NCBI GenBank assembly: GCA_027600665.1
Contig: JADGJL010000012.1
Coordinates: forward strand, 62,001-126,000
From: Irineochytrium annulatum
Taxonomy: Eukaryota > Chytridiomycota > Chytridiomycetes > Chytridiales > Chytridiaceae
DNA length: 64,000 bases
Direction: 5' to 3'
Under the pieces are notes generated by a model. It saw nothing but the letters and a program-made list of their open reading frames with translations, searched no databases and was not told the DNA's origin. Position 1 is the first letter of the stretch. Every line of letters begins with the position of its first letter. The translations under genes and the position numbers were made by a program. Positions 53,440-62,084 of the stretch are shown here, one piece after another.

Positions 53440-54201
53440 TTATTTTAATTTATCCATCCAGTTCCGCAATGCTACGACAACCTCGTCCAACTGTTCTTCT
53501 TCCGTAATAGCAGGCTGATTGTCTCCTTTTTGCATACCGTATGAGCCGAATTGACCGTGATTCCCACCCTCAATAGTGACGTATGTTGTGTCTTCTGGAA
53601 GATTTGCTTTGGCGCTCTCCCAGTCTTCCCGGTTAAGCACTCCGTCATCCGAGCCTGTAATCTGTAAGATAGACAAGTCCGTATTCTTCAAGCTACCTCC
53701 TTCATCCGCATAAGAAGCCAAGAAAAAGACACCTTTCAACTTCTCCGAATGCTCGGCAGCATACCGTGATGCGAATGATCCTCCCAATGAATGGCCGCCA
53801 ATAACAAATGCTTCATCGGGGTGTTCCTCTACAAAGGAATCAGCCTTGTTCTGACCGAAAATAGCCAAGTTTATTGGCATATTCGCGATGTATACGCGGT
53901 GTCCCTCTTCTGCCATTGCTCTGGCAAGCGGAGAATAACTTTCAGGTTCGACCAGACCGCCCGGATAAAAAATAATATTCGGTTCAGTTACCTCTGTACC
54001 CACGGGTTCAAAGCGGTAACCGTCCTTAATCTTGGTGACATTAACCTGTGCATCACTTATCATTGCCGCTTCAGCTCGTTCAGAAGGACTATACGTAACC
54101 GAATTAAGATATACGAAAGCTCCGGCTACGATGATAACGATGGACAAGATCGTCCATATGATTATCTTCTTCCATTTGTTTATACGTTGTGCTGTTTTCA
54201 A
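53440..54201 (-). CDS. Membrane-anchored alpha/beta hydrolase
   Basis: The TTG at 54201 is preferred, with AAGGTGG eight bases upstream; a GTG at 54213 is the alternative. The protein of about 253 residues has an N-terminal membrane anchor (about 14-32) and an extracytoplasmic alpha/beta-hydrolase domain. The catalytic set appears as Ser142 (GGHSLGGS), Asp189 or Asp190 (ITGSDD) and His219 (EGGNHG), numbered from the GTG. The substrate is unknown; the family includes esterases and hydrolases of small molecules. It is divergent from a TetR gene with a perfect palindrome between them, so it is very likely repressed by that protein. Confidence 0.87.
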   Translation of the reverse strand: MKTAQRINKWKKIIIWTILSIVIIVAGAFVYLNSVTYSPSERAEAAMISDAQVNVTKIKDGYRFEPVGTEVTEPNIIFYPGGLVEPESYSPLARAMAEEGHRVYIANMPINLAIFGQNKADSFVEEHPDEAFVIGGHSLGGSFASRYAAEHSEKLKGVFFLASYADEGGSLKNTDLSILQITGSDDGVLNREDWESAKANLPEDTTYVTIEGGNHGQFGSYGMQKGDNQPAITEEEQLDEVVVALRNWMDKLK

Positions 54202-54254
54202 CCCTAAAACCACCTTGTCATGAGGATAATGTGTTCTTATTTTAACTCTTCACA

Positions 54255-54280
54255 AATTATACTTACCGGTAAGTATAATT
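54255..54280. promoter_or_regulatory. Perfect 26-bp palindromic TetR operator
   Basis: The half AATTATACTTACC is repeated as exact inverted complement around the centre 54267/54268. It lies between the divergent hydrolase and TetR genes, 53 bases from the hydrolase start and 59 bases from the TetR start. It fits one TetR dimer (or two overlapping ones) controlling both promoters. Confidence 0.85.
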
Positions 54281-54339
54281 ACAAGATGATTTTGCTAACC
54301 ATCGTTATTTGTCATAAAATATTCATGGAGGGAAGTCCA

Positions 54340-54951
54340 ATGACAGAAAAATCACACAAACGTTTGCCTGGAAGACCCAAACATGGCGATGACGATATCT
54401 CCATTCAGCAAACCATCATACAAACAGCTTCAAAGCTGTTCATGGAGTATGGCTACGAAGCAGTTACACTTCAGCAAATTGGCAAAGCATGTAACGTGTC
54501 AAAACCAACCATTTATTATCATTTCACCAGCAAGCCAGAGCTGTTTAAAGTTGCCTTCACAACGATGCTTCAGAATGTGAGCCGATTAACCTCGCATATG
54601 CTCGATCAATCCGAGAGTCTGGAGTCGGGGCTTGTGCGTTTGGCAGAGGCCAGACTGGCCAATCCACATGCAGAGATTGTCACGATGCTCCGAGAAGCTG
54701 AGCCTTTTCTTGACCAGGTCCAGATTCAGGACATACGGGATGCAGAGCATCATATTCACGAAGTGTTAGCCATTCATTTTCAACGGGCAATGGATGAAAA
54801 CAGACTACGGTCGGACGATCCGTTTTTTCTGGCAGAGACCTTCTCGACCATGATGCTAATGGGTAATCGGGAAGATAACCTGAATAAATATGGTTCCAAT
54901 TTATCATTAGGCCAGAGACTAGTGGATATTTTCATTCGCGGAGCGCAGTGA
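54340..54951 (+). CDS. TetR-family repressor
   Basis: The ATG at 54340 is chosen: GGAGGG lies nine bases upstream, and the typical basic start (KSHKRLPGRPK) follows; an upstream in-frame ATG at 54220 would cover the operator. The 203-residue protein has the TetR helix-turn-helix (about 25-70, LFMEYGYEAVTLQQIGKACNVSKPTIYYHF) and an all-helical ligand domain. It is divergent from the hydrolase gene, and the 26-bp palindrome between them is its likely operator. The ligand is unknown. Confidence 0.93.
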   Translation: MTEKSHKRLPGRPKHGDDDISIQQTIIQTASKLFMEYGYEAVTLQQIGKACNVSKPTIYYHFTSKPELFKVAFTTMLQNVSRLTSHMLDQSESLESGLVRLAEARLANPHAEIVTMLREAEPFLDQVQIQDIRDAEHHIHEVLAIHFQRAMDENRLRSDDPFFLAETFSTMMLMGNREDNLNKYGSNLSLGQRLVDIFIRGAQ

Positions 54952-55020
54952 AATTGATTCTGCTTGAGAAGAGAAATTCTACCCTATATAAGCATGATAA
55001 ACGCAAAGGAAGGTGTAGTT

Positions 55021-55821
55021 TTGGAAATTCTACCATGGCAAGAGGTTCATTTAATACTTCCTCTTCTCATAGAGATCAAGAATAAAGCTGTATTTGTGTA
55101 TTCCGTACTTGAGCAAAGACAACAAGGAACTGTATTCGTAAATAACAAGCACAACATAACTTCAGCCCAGATCACAAGCTGTGGTGGTTTTTACTGTTCA
55201 TTGGGGACGGCAAGCAATCGAAAATTTAATGATGACGTCATTCGATTTTTAATAAACAAAGAGAATCATAAAATAGATTTTTATGCACTGGCACTATTTT
55301 CGGAAGATTGGATCGATTTACTTGATAACTATGAATTACCGAACGCAAAGAAAATCAAACGCACATATTTTTCGTTCAATAAGATGAAGTTTACCGAGAG
55401 ATACCAAGGAGATACTCACACTTTAGGTAAACACTTTAACCTCGTAGAATTAAATCCATCCATCGCAACGAAGTACATTAATGATTTTTACTCCTACTAT
55501 TCAATTGTATGGGACTCTGTACTGCACTTTATTGCTAATGGTATTGCGCATTTTATTACTCGAGATAGTGAAATTGTTAGCGTCTGCTCTTCTCCGTATG
55601 TAGGTGGTGGTTATGCGGAGATCGATATCATCACACTTGAGGAACATAAGATGCAAGGATTGGCTACAGCTGTCGGTGTTCGGTTTATTCAAGAGTGTAT
55701 ACACAAAGGATTAGTACCGAACTGGTGCTGTCACGCCGATAACATTGAATCATTACATATGGCAAACAAGCTTTGTTTTGATAAGATCGAGGAGCAACCA
55801 ATGTATTGGTATAACGCATAA
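55021..55821 (+). CDS. GNAT-family acetyltransferase
   Basis: The TTG at 55021 is preferred because AAAGGAAGGTG lies about seven bases upstream; another TTG at 54964 has no such signal. The protein of about 266 residues has a C-terminal GNAT domain (about 150-262) with the acetyl-CoA loop pattern GLATAVGVRFIQECI, preceded by GGGYAEIDIITLEEHKMQ, and NIESLHMANKLCF near the end. This arrangement matches the larger GNAT proteins whose N-terminal half is poorly conserved. The substrate is unknown. It lies between a TetR gene and an AraC gene, both on the same strand, and has no clear partner. Confidence 0.87.
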   Translation: MEILPWQEVHLILPLLIEIKNKAVFVYSVLEQRQQGTVFVNNKHNITSAQITSCGGFYCSLGTASNRKFNDDVIRFLINKENHKIDFYALALFSEDWIDLLDNYELPNAKKIKRTYFSFNKMKFTERYQGDTHTLGKHFNLVELNPSIATKYINDFYSYYSIVWDSVLHFIANGIAHFITRDSEIVSVCSSPYVGGGYAEIDIITLEEHKMQGLATAVGVRFIQECIHKGLVPNWCCHADNIESLHMANKLCFDKIEEQPMYWYNA

Positions 55822-55855
55822 ATGCGCAAAATTTGGGGCAACAAGGAGAGCTGAT

Positions 55856-56737
55856 ATGAATATCCCCAGAGGAACTTATGGGTTTCGATTCGCCGAAGAC
55901 AAAGAGCTCCAACTGTGTGTACTCTATGCAGCCGGAAGTGATTCAATAACTGAACCTTCTTATCATTGGGATGGACTTGAACGTTCGGACGGGCCTCTTC
56001 TATTATTCCAATATACAACTTCGGGTGAAGGTGTATTTGAGTCAAACAATTGCATACATCATGTTTCCGCAGGACAAGCTTTTTTGGCAGAAATTCCAGG
56101 AGCACATCGCTATTACTATGATTCAGCGTCAAAAGAACCTTGGGAGTTTCTGTTCCTGTTGTTCAGGCCCACTCTTATTCTGTCCCATTGGCGAAAATTC
56201 CTTCGGGAAGCGGGAGAAGTTCCCTATCTCCCCGTTGATTGTACACCCATCCGATTGTTGCGTATGATCGTGACTGATGCGGCGGCAGGCAGAATCACTG
56301 ATCCCCTGATTGCATCATCCAGCGTATATCAGTTCATGACAGAATTGACCCGCTTACAGAGAACAACATTACGCAACAAGGAGAATTGGTCTGAAAACAT
56401 TCAAATAGCCGTTGAATATATAGAGAACAATTACTCCAAGATGATCAGTATTGATCACCTTGCCGAGTATGTTTCCCTTTCCAAATATCACTTTATACGT
56501 CGCTTTTCCTCCAGTACAGGCTTGACTCCAGGTGCTTATCTCACCCGTGTACGTACCGAGAAAGCTTTCGAACTGCTGCGCGGAACTACTCTTAGCATTG
56601 AAGTCATCGCCGAACAAGTTGGTTATTCCAGTGGAAGTTATTTTATCAAAGCTTTTCGCAGTATAACCGGGGTTACGCCAGGCGAATTTCGAAGCGGTGG
56701 TGAAAGCCTTGTGTACCGTAAATTATTCTTCGACTAA
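55856..56737 (+). CDS. AraC-family regulator with cupin domain, upstream of alpha-galactosidase gene
   Basis: The ATG at 55856 has AAGGAGAG upstream; a longer frame from 55745 would overlap the acetyltransferase gene. The 293-residue protein has a cupin-like N domain (about 10-140, GVFESNNCIHHVSAGQAFLAEIPGAHRYYY) and a C-terminal AraC DNA-binding domain (about 185-285, LTPGAYLTRVRTEKAFELL and VIAEQVGYSSGSYF). It is followed on the same strand, after 108 bases, by the GH27 alpha-galactosidase gene, which it probably activates in response to a galactoside. Confidence 0.92.
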   Translation: MNIPRGTYGFRFAEDKELQLCVLYAAGSDSITEPSYHWDGLERSDGPLLLFQYTTSGEGVFESNNCIHHVSAGQAFLAEIPGAHRYYYDSASKEPWEFLFLLFRPTLILSHWRKFLREAGEVPYLPVDCTPIRLLRMIVTDAAAGRITDPLIASSSVYQFMTELTRLQRTTLRNKENWSENIQIAVEYIENNYSKMISIDHLAEYVSLSKYHFIRRFSSSTGLTPGAYLTRVRTEKAFELLRGTTLSIEVIAEQVGYSSGSYFIKAFRSITGVTPGEFRSGGESLVYRKLFFD

Positions 56738-56845
56738 CCGCAATATTTTGCTATTACACACTCAACATTACTGTAGATATTAATAAAATCCTTTATTATG
56801 ATGAATTTAGCGAGAGCAATAATTAATCAGTAGAGGAGTATTCCC

Positions 56846-58126
56846 ATGAATCATACGCTTGCAGCATCAACTCCACCGCTTGGCTGGAACAGTTGGGATT
56901 GTTACGGTGCGGCTGTTACGGAAGACGAAATTCGTGGCAACGCGGAGTACATGGCAGAACATCTTAAAGACTTCGGCTGGAGCTATATTACGGTCGACAT
57001 TCAATGGTACGAGCCTTTGGCCAATTCTTCGCAATATCGTCCATTCGTTCCACTAATCATGGATGAATATTCACGGCTTATGCCTGCTGAGAATCGGTTT
57101 CCCTCTGCTGCCGGTGGACAGGGATTTAAGCCATTAGCCGACTACGTTCATAGTCTGGGGTTGCAATTTGGCATTCACATCATGCGGGGTATTCCACGTC
57201 AAGCTGCACATGCAGGGACTTCGATCCTGGGCACAACCGCCACTGCGCGCGATATTGCTCATCCGAACTCCATCTGTCCGTGGAATACGGATATGTATGG
57301 TGTCGATAGCTCAAAAGAAGGCGCACAGGCCTATTACGATTCGCTCTTTGAATTATATGCCCAATGGGGCGTTGACTTGGTGAAGGTAGACGATATCGCT
57401 GCTTCCAGGCTCTATGATACTCATCAGCCCGAGATTGAGATGATATCCAAAGCGATTGAGCGCTCCGGGCGCACCATGGTACTGAGTCTCTCTCCTGGGC
57501 CTGCTCCGGTGGAATACTCGGAATTCTTAGCCGCACATGCAAACATGTGGCGTGTTACGGATGATTTCTGGGATCTTTGGCCGCTGTTATTGGATATGTT
57601 TGATCGCTGCCGGACGTGGCAAGGGGTTCCCCAAGCAGGCTGCTGGCCAGACTGTGATATGTTGCCATTGGGTCATATCGGTATCCGTTCTGTAGACGGT
57701 GGTGGAGCGGATCGCTGGACTCGGTTCACACCTGACGAGCAATTAACGATGATGTCACTGTGGAGTATCTTCCGTTCCCCGCTCATTTTTGGTGGTGAAC
57801 TGCGAGATAACGACGAATGGACGCTGTCCCTGTTAACCAATCGTGAGGTTCTGCGAATGCATCGCGAGAGTTATGGAGCCAGAGAAGCCTTCCGCCAAGA
57901 AGATCTTATTGTGTGGACTGCCCAACATGCGGATGGTTACGCTTACGTCGCTGTATTTAACACAGGAGAGAACCCCCTTCCCGTGGATCTGTCTTTTGAT
58001 AAGATTGGACTGTCCGGTATTACCGAAGGTAGCGAATTGTGGAGCGGGGATGCGGCTGAAATCACACTGAATTCTTTAACTACAACTGTGCCAACACACG
58101 GTGTACGTCTCTATCGGTTTTCTTAA
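56846..58126 (+). CDS. Alpha-galactosidase (or beta-L-arabinopyranosidase), GH27
   Basis: The 426-residue cytoplasmic enzyme has the GH27 start PPLGWNSWDCYG and a (beta/alpha)8 domain (about 8-330). The nucleophile is D182 (LVKVDDI) and the acid/base D240 (WRVTDDFWD, R-x3-D). A C-terminal beta domain follows. The segment MRGIPRQAAHAGTSILGTTATA is an insertion between strands that occurs in the bacterial GH27 group. Some of these act on beta-L-arabinopyranosides, so both activities are possible. AGAGGAG precedes the ATG. Without a signal peptide it acts on imported oligosaccharides. Confidence 0.93.
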   Translation: MNHTLAASTPPLGWNSWDCYGAAVTEDEIRGNAEYMAEHLKDFGWSYITVDIQWYEPLANSSQYRPFVPLIMDEYSRLMPAENRFPSAAGGQGFKPLADYVHSLGLQFGIHIMRGIPRQAAHAGTSILGTTATARDIAHPNSICPWNTDMYGVDSSKEGAQAYYDSLFELYAQWGVDLVKVDDIAASRLYDTHQPEIEMISKAIERSGRTMVLSLSPGPAPVEYSEFLAAHANMWRVTDDFWDLWPLLLDMFDRCRTWQGVPQAGCWPDCDMLPLGHIGIRSVDGGGADRWTRFTPDEQLTMMSLWSIFRSPLIFGGELRDNDEWTLSLLTNREVLRMHRESYGAREAFRQEDLIVWTAQHADGYAYVAVFNTGENPLPVDLSFDKIGLSGITEGSELWSGDAAEITLNSLTTTVPTHGVRLYRFS

Positions 58127-58140
58127 GCTTCAATAAGAAA

Positions 58141-58177
58141 AAGAGAGGTCTGTCATTCATTAGGCAGACCTCTCTCA
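58141..58177. terminator. Bidirectional terminator between GH27 and efflux-pump genes
   Basis: GAGAGGTCTG / CAGACCTCTC form a stem of at least 10 bp with A-rich and T-rich flanks, between converging genes. Confidence 0.88.
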
Positions 58178-58190
58178 TTTATGTTCATCC

Positions 58191-59561
58191 TTAAGATGAA
58201 CTCGAATGATGAACAGTTTTGGACATACGTCCAAATTGAAGCATATATAGCATAGTCATCGCAATAACAAACAAGGCGAGCACAATAAATATATTACTGT
58301 ACACAAAAGCTGTCTTATTTTGAAGCAGAGGGTTAAGTTGAAGCGTTGCTGTTCCCCCGTCAAGAACCTTTCCTAAGGCAGCAGTAGACACAGACACTGC
58401 AATGAAGTTAAACATGGATAGTAGCCCCATCCCTATTCCAATTTGCTCTTTGGGAAGCGTCTGAGCAATGGTATTTGAGACCGCAATTTGCATATAAGAC
58501 TGACCCAGAACACCAAAAACAAGAAAAAAGGAAATCAAGACCGGTGTAGCACCTACAACTAACGATAAGCTTATAAAACCAACAACAAGTAGTGAAGATG
58601 CCGTATACAGTAAAAAAGGATTCCCTTTTTCATCCGCGAGCCTTCCACCTCTGCGTCCGAGAAGTGCAGCTACGAGCGCAGAAGGTAGCATAATGACACC
58701 TGTCCATGCTGGGGATAGACCATGTACTTCCGAGAGCAATTGTGGCGTAGTAAATGGAATAGCAGGACTGATAGCGACCAGAAGGAATGCAATTCCCATT
58801 CCAGCTGAATAGGCTTTGTTTTGAAATAAGGCCGGTTTTACAAACGGCACTTCCGCATAACGAATACGCACGATGAACAGTAGCAATAAGATAATCCCGG
58901 TTAGTAGGAACCATGCATTAGATTGGGTTAATGAAAGCAAAAGTGTAGCAACTGTTCCTGCTAATAACGCTCCACCCAAATAATCCATTTTTTCACTGCC
59001 GCCTTTTTCATCATCCAGGTATTTTCGATAAAAAGGAAGCGTAGCAAGAGAAAGTAATGGGATCACAAAAAGAAATTCCCAACTCAATGCGCTCGATACA
59101 AATCCGGCCACGATCGGAGCAAGGGCATTTCCAAGAGCTATACCAATGGCAGAGGTACCCAAGGCTTGCCCGCGTTTCTCCGGTGCGAAGTATCGAACGG
59201 GAATAATCATGGCCAATGCAGGTATAACCGCTGCACCAGATGCCTGCACGATCCGTGCGATAATAACCATCCAATATTCTGTTGCCACCATTCCCAGAAG
59301 AGAGCCTGCTGCCAATATCCAAAGACCAAACGAAATTAGAACCTTCATGCTGTATTTATCGGTAAGTTTCCCGTAAGTCACTGTACCAATCGCATATACA
59401 ACTAAATAACCTGTAACGATCCAGCTCGATTGAGAAGCAGTAAGTTGGAACTCTTCACCAATCACAGGTAATACAACATTAAACATCATTCCGTTCATGA
59501 CTGATATAATCAGTGTAAAAACAAGAACACGGAGTAATAACGCTTCTTTATTGGTGTTCAT
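58191..59561 (-). CDS. MFS drug:H+ antiporter, 14-segment Tet(K)/Tet(L)-like
   Basis: The second of two adjacent ATGs (59561) is preferred, six bases after GAGGAG. The frame stays open upstream through the operator at 59597, which rules out the long form. The 456-residue protein has about 14 membrane segments. The pattern is of the 14-segment drug:proton antiporters, with motif A-like YGKLTDKYSMKVL in loop 2-3, ARIVQASGAAVIPALAMI and GQALGTSAIGIALGNALAPIVAG (motif C type). The overall sequence looks like Tet(K)/Tet(L) relatives, but a substrate cannot be assigned. It follows a TetR gene by 71 bases and carries its own TetR-type operator. Confidence 0.9.
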   Translation of the reverse strand: MNTNKEALLLRVLVFTLIISVMNGMMFNVVLPVIGEEFQLTASQSSWIVTGYLVVYAIGTVTYGKLTDKYSMKVLISFGLWILAAGSLLGMVATEYWMVIIARIVQASGAAVIPALAMIIPVRYFAPEKRGQALGTSAIGIALGNALAPIVAGFVSSALSWEFLFVIPLLSLATLPFYRKYLDDEKGGSEKMDYLGGALLAGTVATLLLSLTQSNAWFLLTGIILLLLFIVRIRYAEVPFVKPALFQNKAYSAGMGIAFLLVAISPAIPFTTPQLLSEVHGLSPAWTGVIMLPSALVAALLGRRGGRLADEKGNPFLLYTASSLLVVGFISLSLVVGATPVLISFFLVFGVLGQSYMQIAVSNTIAQTLPKEQIGIGMGLLSMFNFIAVSVSTAALGKVLDGGTATLQLNPLLQNKTAFVYSNIFIVLALFVIAMTMLYMLQFGRMSKTVHHSSSS

Positions 59562-59596
59562 CATACTCTCCTCAATTCTTTTGAATATATTTAGTC

Positions 59597-59614
59597 TGTC
59601 AGTACTTACTGTCA
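59597..59614. promoter_or_regulatory. TetR-type operator copy 1 (before efflux-pump gene)
   Basis: TGTCAGTACTTACTGTCA, nearly palindromic (14 of 18), lies 36 bases before the pump start. It is the same as the sequence upstream of the TetR gene except for three central bases. Confidence 0.7.
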
Positions 59615-59632
59615 TTAAAAAGCTTAAAAAAA

Positions 59633-60223
59633 CTAGGGAGTTAATGCCCTAGTAAACGTCCATACACTCTCTGTAATGATGCCTTCCAATGAGAGCCCTG
59701 GAAAAAGCACTTCTTCTTCGAGATTATTTATGAATACACCATAATTCAATGACATGAATGAAAAAGCTTGCAGTTCAGGATTGATTTTAGCCAACTTTCC
59801 TTTATCATACATGATATTAAAGTAATTGGTTAGAATATCCAAAAGTTGTTGAGGATGCTTTACCGTTCTCTCTCTATAATCGGGTAAATTCTCTACTTCC
59901 TTAAGGCTAATCATAAACAATTTTCGATTACGGTTCATGATATTATGATATGTCTTGCTGATTAGCAACAAATCTGTATACAGATCCCATACCAGTTTTT
60001 CATTGAAGATCCTTGTCATCTCTTCTGCATAATGATATTGGTCAAAGGCAGTCTCTAACAAGTTTTGTTTAGTTTTAAAGAGACGAAACAAGGTTTTCTC
60101 ACTTAGTCCGGCTGTTGTGGCTATTTCCTGTGTCGTCACACTTTTATAGCCTTTTTTTGAAATTAAATCGATGGCCGTCAACATTAATTTTTCTTTACTG
60201 CTAAGATTACTGCTGATGGACAT
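59633..60223 (-). CDS. TetR-family repressor of the efflux pump
   Basis: The 196-residue protein has a TetR helix-turn-helix (about 10-55, LISKKGYKSVTTQEIATTAGLSEKTLFRLF) and a helical ligand domain. GGAGGG lies before the ATG. It is co-directional with the pump gene downstream, and both genes have the same 18-bp operator-like sequence in front (60246 and 59597). This predicts autorepression and repression of the pump, lifted by a pump substrate. Confidence 0.93.
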   Translation of the reverse strand: MSISSNLSSKEKLMLTAIDLISKKGYKSVTTQEIATTAGLSEKTLFRLFKTKQNLLETAFDQYHYAEEMTRIFNEKLVWDLYTDLLLISKTYHNIMNRNRKLFMISLKEVENLPDYRERTVKHPQQLLDILTNYFNIMYDKGKLAKINPELQAFSFMSLNYGVFINNLEEEVLFPGLSLEGIITESVWTFTRALTP

Positions 60224-60245
60224 GTTTATATCCCTCCTTCCTGTA

Positions 60246-60263
60246 TGTCAGTATCCACTGTCA
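60246..60263. promoter_or_regulatory. TetR-type operator copy 2 (before TetR gene)
   Basis: TGTCAGTATCCACTGTCA lies 23 bases upstream of the TetR start codon and agrees with the copy at 59597 at 15 of 18 positions, including all arm positions. Confidence 0.7.
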
Positions 60264-60329
60264 TTGATGCAATGTTAACTAAAGGACTTTTTATTGTCAA
60301 GGTGTATTTCCAATAGCACTTGAAAGCAC

Positions 60330-60353
60330 AAAAAAAGCCGCTAATTTAGCGAA
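60330..60353 (-). terminator. Terminator of the oxidoreductase gene (repeat family copy 2)
   Basis: TCGCTAAATTAGCGGCTTTTTTT on the minus strand: a TCGCTAA/TTAGCGG stem followed by T. It lies 70 bases after the stop codon at 60423. Confidence 0.8.
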
Positions 60354-60422
60354 CTGGACGGAACTATGATCTTATAATTTTGATTACGAATCGACAAACA
60401 ACCTTCATAGTGCCCTTCATAT

Positions 60423-61457
60423 TCATAAATCCATTTTCTTGATGGAGACGACGGCTTTTCCTTTCACACGGCCTTCTCCAATATCCCGAAAGGCTTGAGC
60501 CGCTTCGCTTAACGCATACTCCCGATAAACAATCGGCACGACTTCTCCTGATTCAACAAGTTCTCTCCACACCTCTTGATCCTCATGATTCGGTTTATGG
60601 ATAAGAAGCATTATTTTCTTATGTTCAAGTCTGGCAATGAACGGTGCACATATCAGATTGAGAAGAATACGGGGCATTGGGCCTCCGATCATTACGTACC
60701 TGCCTCCACTACCTAGTGCACGTTTCAAAGCAAAAACCGAGTGCTTTCCGATGACATCCAGAATCAGGTCGTATTGTACACCTACAGCAGTGAAATTCGC
60801 TTTCCTGTAATCCAACACATAGTCAGCTCCCACAGCAAGTATCATGTCGAGCTTTTCAGCACTGTCAACGCCAGTCACCTCAGCCCCAAGCAATTTGGCA
60901 TATTGGATGGCATATGTTCCGACTCCGCCACCGGCGCCATTAATCAGAACACGCTGCCCCTTTTGCAGCTTTCCCCGATCACGTAGACCTTGCAAAGCCA
61001 GAACGGCTGCTTGAGGAATAGCAGCTGCCTGCACATAGTCGATACCGGTTGGCTTGAGTGTCAAGGCCTCCTCAGCCGCACATACATATTCCGCGAATCC
61101 CCCCCACCCGCAACCGGAAAGATCTCCGAACACCTCGTCTCCTGGTTTGAAGCGTGTAGCAGATGCTCCAACGGCGATTACGCGCCCTGCGACGTCTGCG
61201 CCAAGAATTCGATAACGCGGCTGCCTTGCCGCGCCGATGCGGTTAACAAATGGCTTCCCACGAAGGAGATCCCAATCCCATGAATTTACCGAAGTCGCAT
61301 GGACCTCAATTAACACTTCATGATCCTTGGGCATAGGGACAGATACTTTTTCCAATCGCAGGACTTCTGGTGTTCCATAGGTATCATATACCAATGCATT
61401 CATGAAGTTATTTCCCGATTTTTGGGGTAATCCAGCATGATACGTTTTTCCGCCCAT
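60423..61457 (-). CDS. Medium-chain dehydrogenase/reductase, quinone-oxidoreductase-like
   Basis: An NAD(P)H-dependent MDR enzyme of about 344 residues. The N-terminal GroES-like domain is recognised by ALVYDTYGTPEVLRLEKV and EVLIEVHATSVNSWDWDLLRG. The Rossmann domain has GAGGGVGTYAIQYAKLLGAEVTGV. It lacks the zinc-binding cysteine set of alcohol dehydrogenases. It probably reduces an alkene, quinone or aldehyde. The start is uncertain: ATG 61457 has GGAG seven bases upstream, while family members usually begin at the later ATG 61403 (MNALVYDTYG). An ATG at 61493 is also open. It stands alone between other genes. Confidence 0.88.
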   Translation of the reverse strand: MGGKTYHAGLPQKSGNNFMNALVYDTYGTPEVLRLEKVSVPMPKDHEVLIEVHATSVNSWDWDLLRGKPFVNRIGAARQPRYRILGADVAGRVIAVGASATRFKPGDEVFGDLSGCGWGGFAEYVCAAEEALTLKPTGIDYVQAAAIPQAAVLALQGLRDRGKLQKGQRVLINGAGGGVGTYAIQYAKLLGAEVTGVDSAEKLDMILAVGADYVLDYRKANFTAVGVQYDLILDVIGKHSVFALKRALGSGGRYVMIGGPMPRILLNLICAPFIARLEHKKIMLLIHKPNHEDQEVWRELVESGEVVPIVYREYALSEAAQAFRDIGEGRVKGKAVVSIKKMDL

Positions 61458-61589
61458 GATCAGTCTCCATTCGATAGACATAGTTGTATCCATTGTCCAT
61501 TACGCATACCCAATCTTCCTGTCAAACAACGGATACGTTGATATATATTCAGCGGTTTCACTTGTAGAAGATTTGTAATGTTGAAATAC

Positions 61590-61952
61590 TTAAAATGCGA
61601 GATCATCCATGGCATGAACGGCAAGATGAAATGCTCTCATTCTTCTTTCCAGAAGAGTCTTTTGAGGGCTACCTTCTTTGGCCTTGGCATACATGCTCTC
61701 AAGGGATGGAAACAATCCAATCAAGACAAGACGGGCTTCTGTTATATTTTCCTTCGTGTATGAATGAGCTTTTTGATTCCACTGTTTATCCAACAAAGCT
61801 AGACCAATGTAAAAAGCTTGGAGACGTTTCTGTAGCAATGTTGTGTTATTACTATTCTGAGTCATATTCACTAAGGCATTTTCCGATTTGCGGATGGTTG
61901 ATTGAAAGGCTTTGATGGATTCCAGTTTGTCTTCCTGTGACACATTTTCCAT
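61590..61952 (-). CDS. Uncharacterised 120-residue helical protein with internal duplication
   Basis: I do not recognise the family. The protein is predicted to be all helical and soluble. It contains two copies of a segment about 61 residues apart: TLLQKRLQAFYIGLALLD (38-55) and TLLERRMRAFHLAVHAMD (99-116). The residues before each copy also resemble each other, so it is a tandem duplication of a helical hairpin. The start ATG 61952 has GAGGT upstream. Its codon use and start signal suggest a real gene. It lies between the oxidoreductase gene and the amino-acid transporter genes, all on the minus strand, and has no evident partner. Confidence 0.72.
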   Translation of the reverse strand: MENVSQEDKLESIKAFQSTIRKSENALVNMTQNSNNTTLLQKRLQAFYIGLALLDKQWNQKAHSYTKENITEARLVLIGLFPSLESMYAKAKEGSPQKTLLERRMRAFHLAVHAMDDLAF

Positions 61953-62024
61953 GGAGTACAGACCTCGCTTTCTTGCTTGATTTGGTATTCAAATATATTA
62001 AATTAAATCACCTCATAAATATAA

Positions 62025-62053
62025 CAAAAAAAGCCGCTAAAACTAGCGACTTT
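62025..62053 (-). terminator. Terminator of the amino-acid transporter operon (repeat family copy 3)
   Basis: On the minus strand GTCGCTAGTTTTAGCGGC is followed by seven T, 32 bases after the stop of the ATPase gene. Its stem arms are identical to those of the terminator at 53371. Confidence 0.88.
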
Positions 62054-62084
62054 CAATGTGATAACTGTATAGTCTTGATCAGTT

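Noticed and set aside
55745..55855. Longer N terminus of the AraC regulator before the GH27 gene
   Set aside because: It would overlap the acetyltransferase gene and lacks a ribosome-binding site; ATG 55856 has AAGGAGAG.
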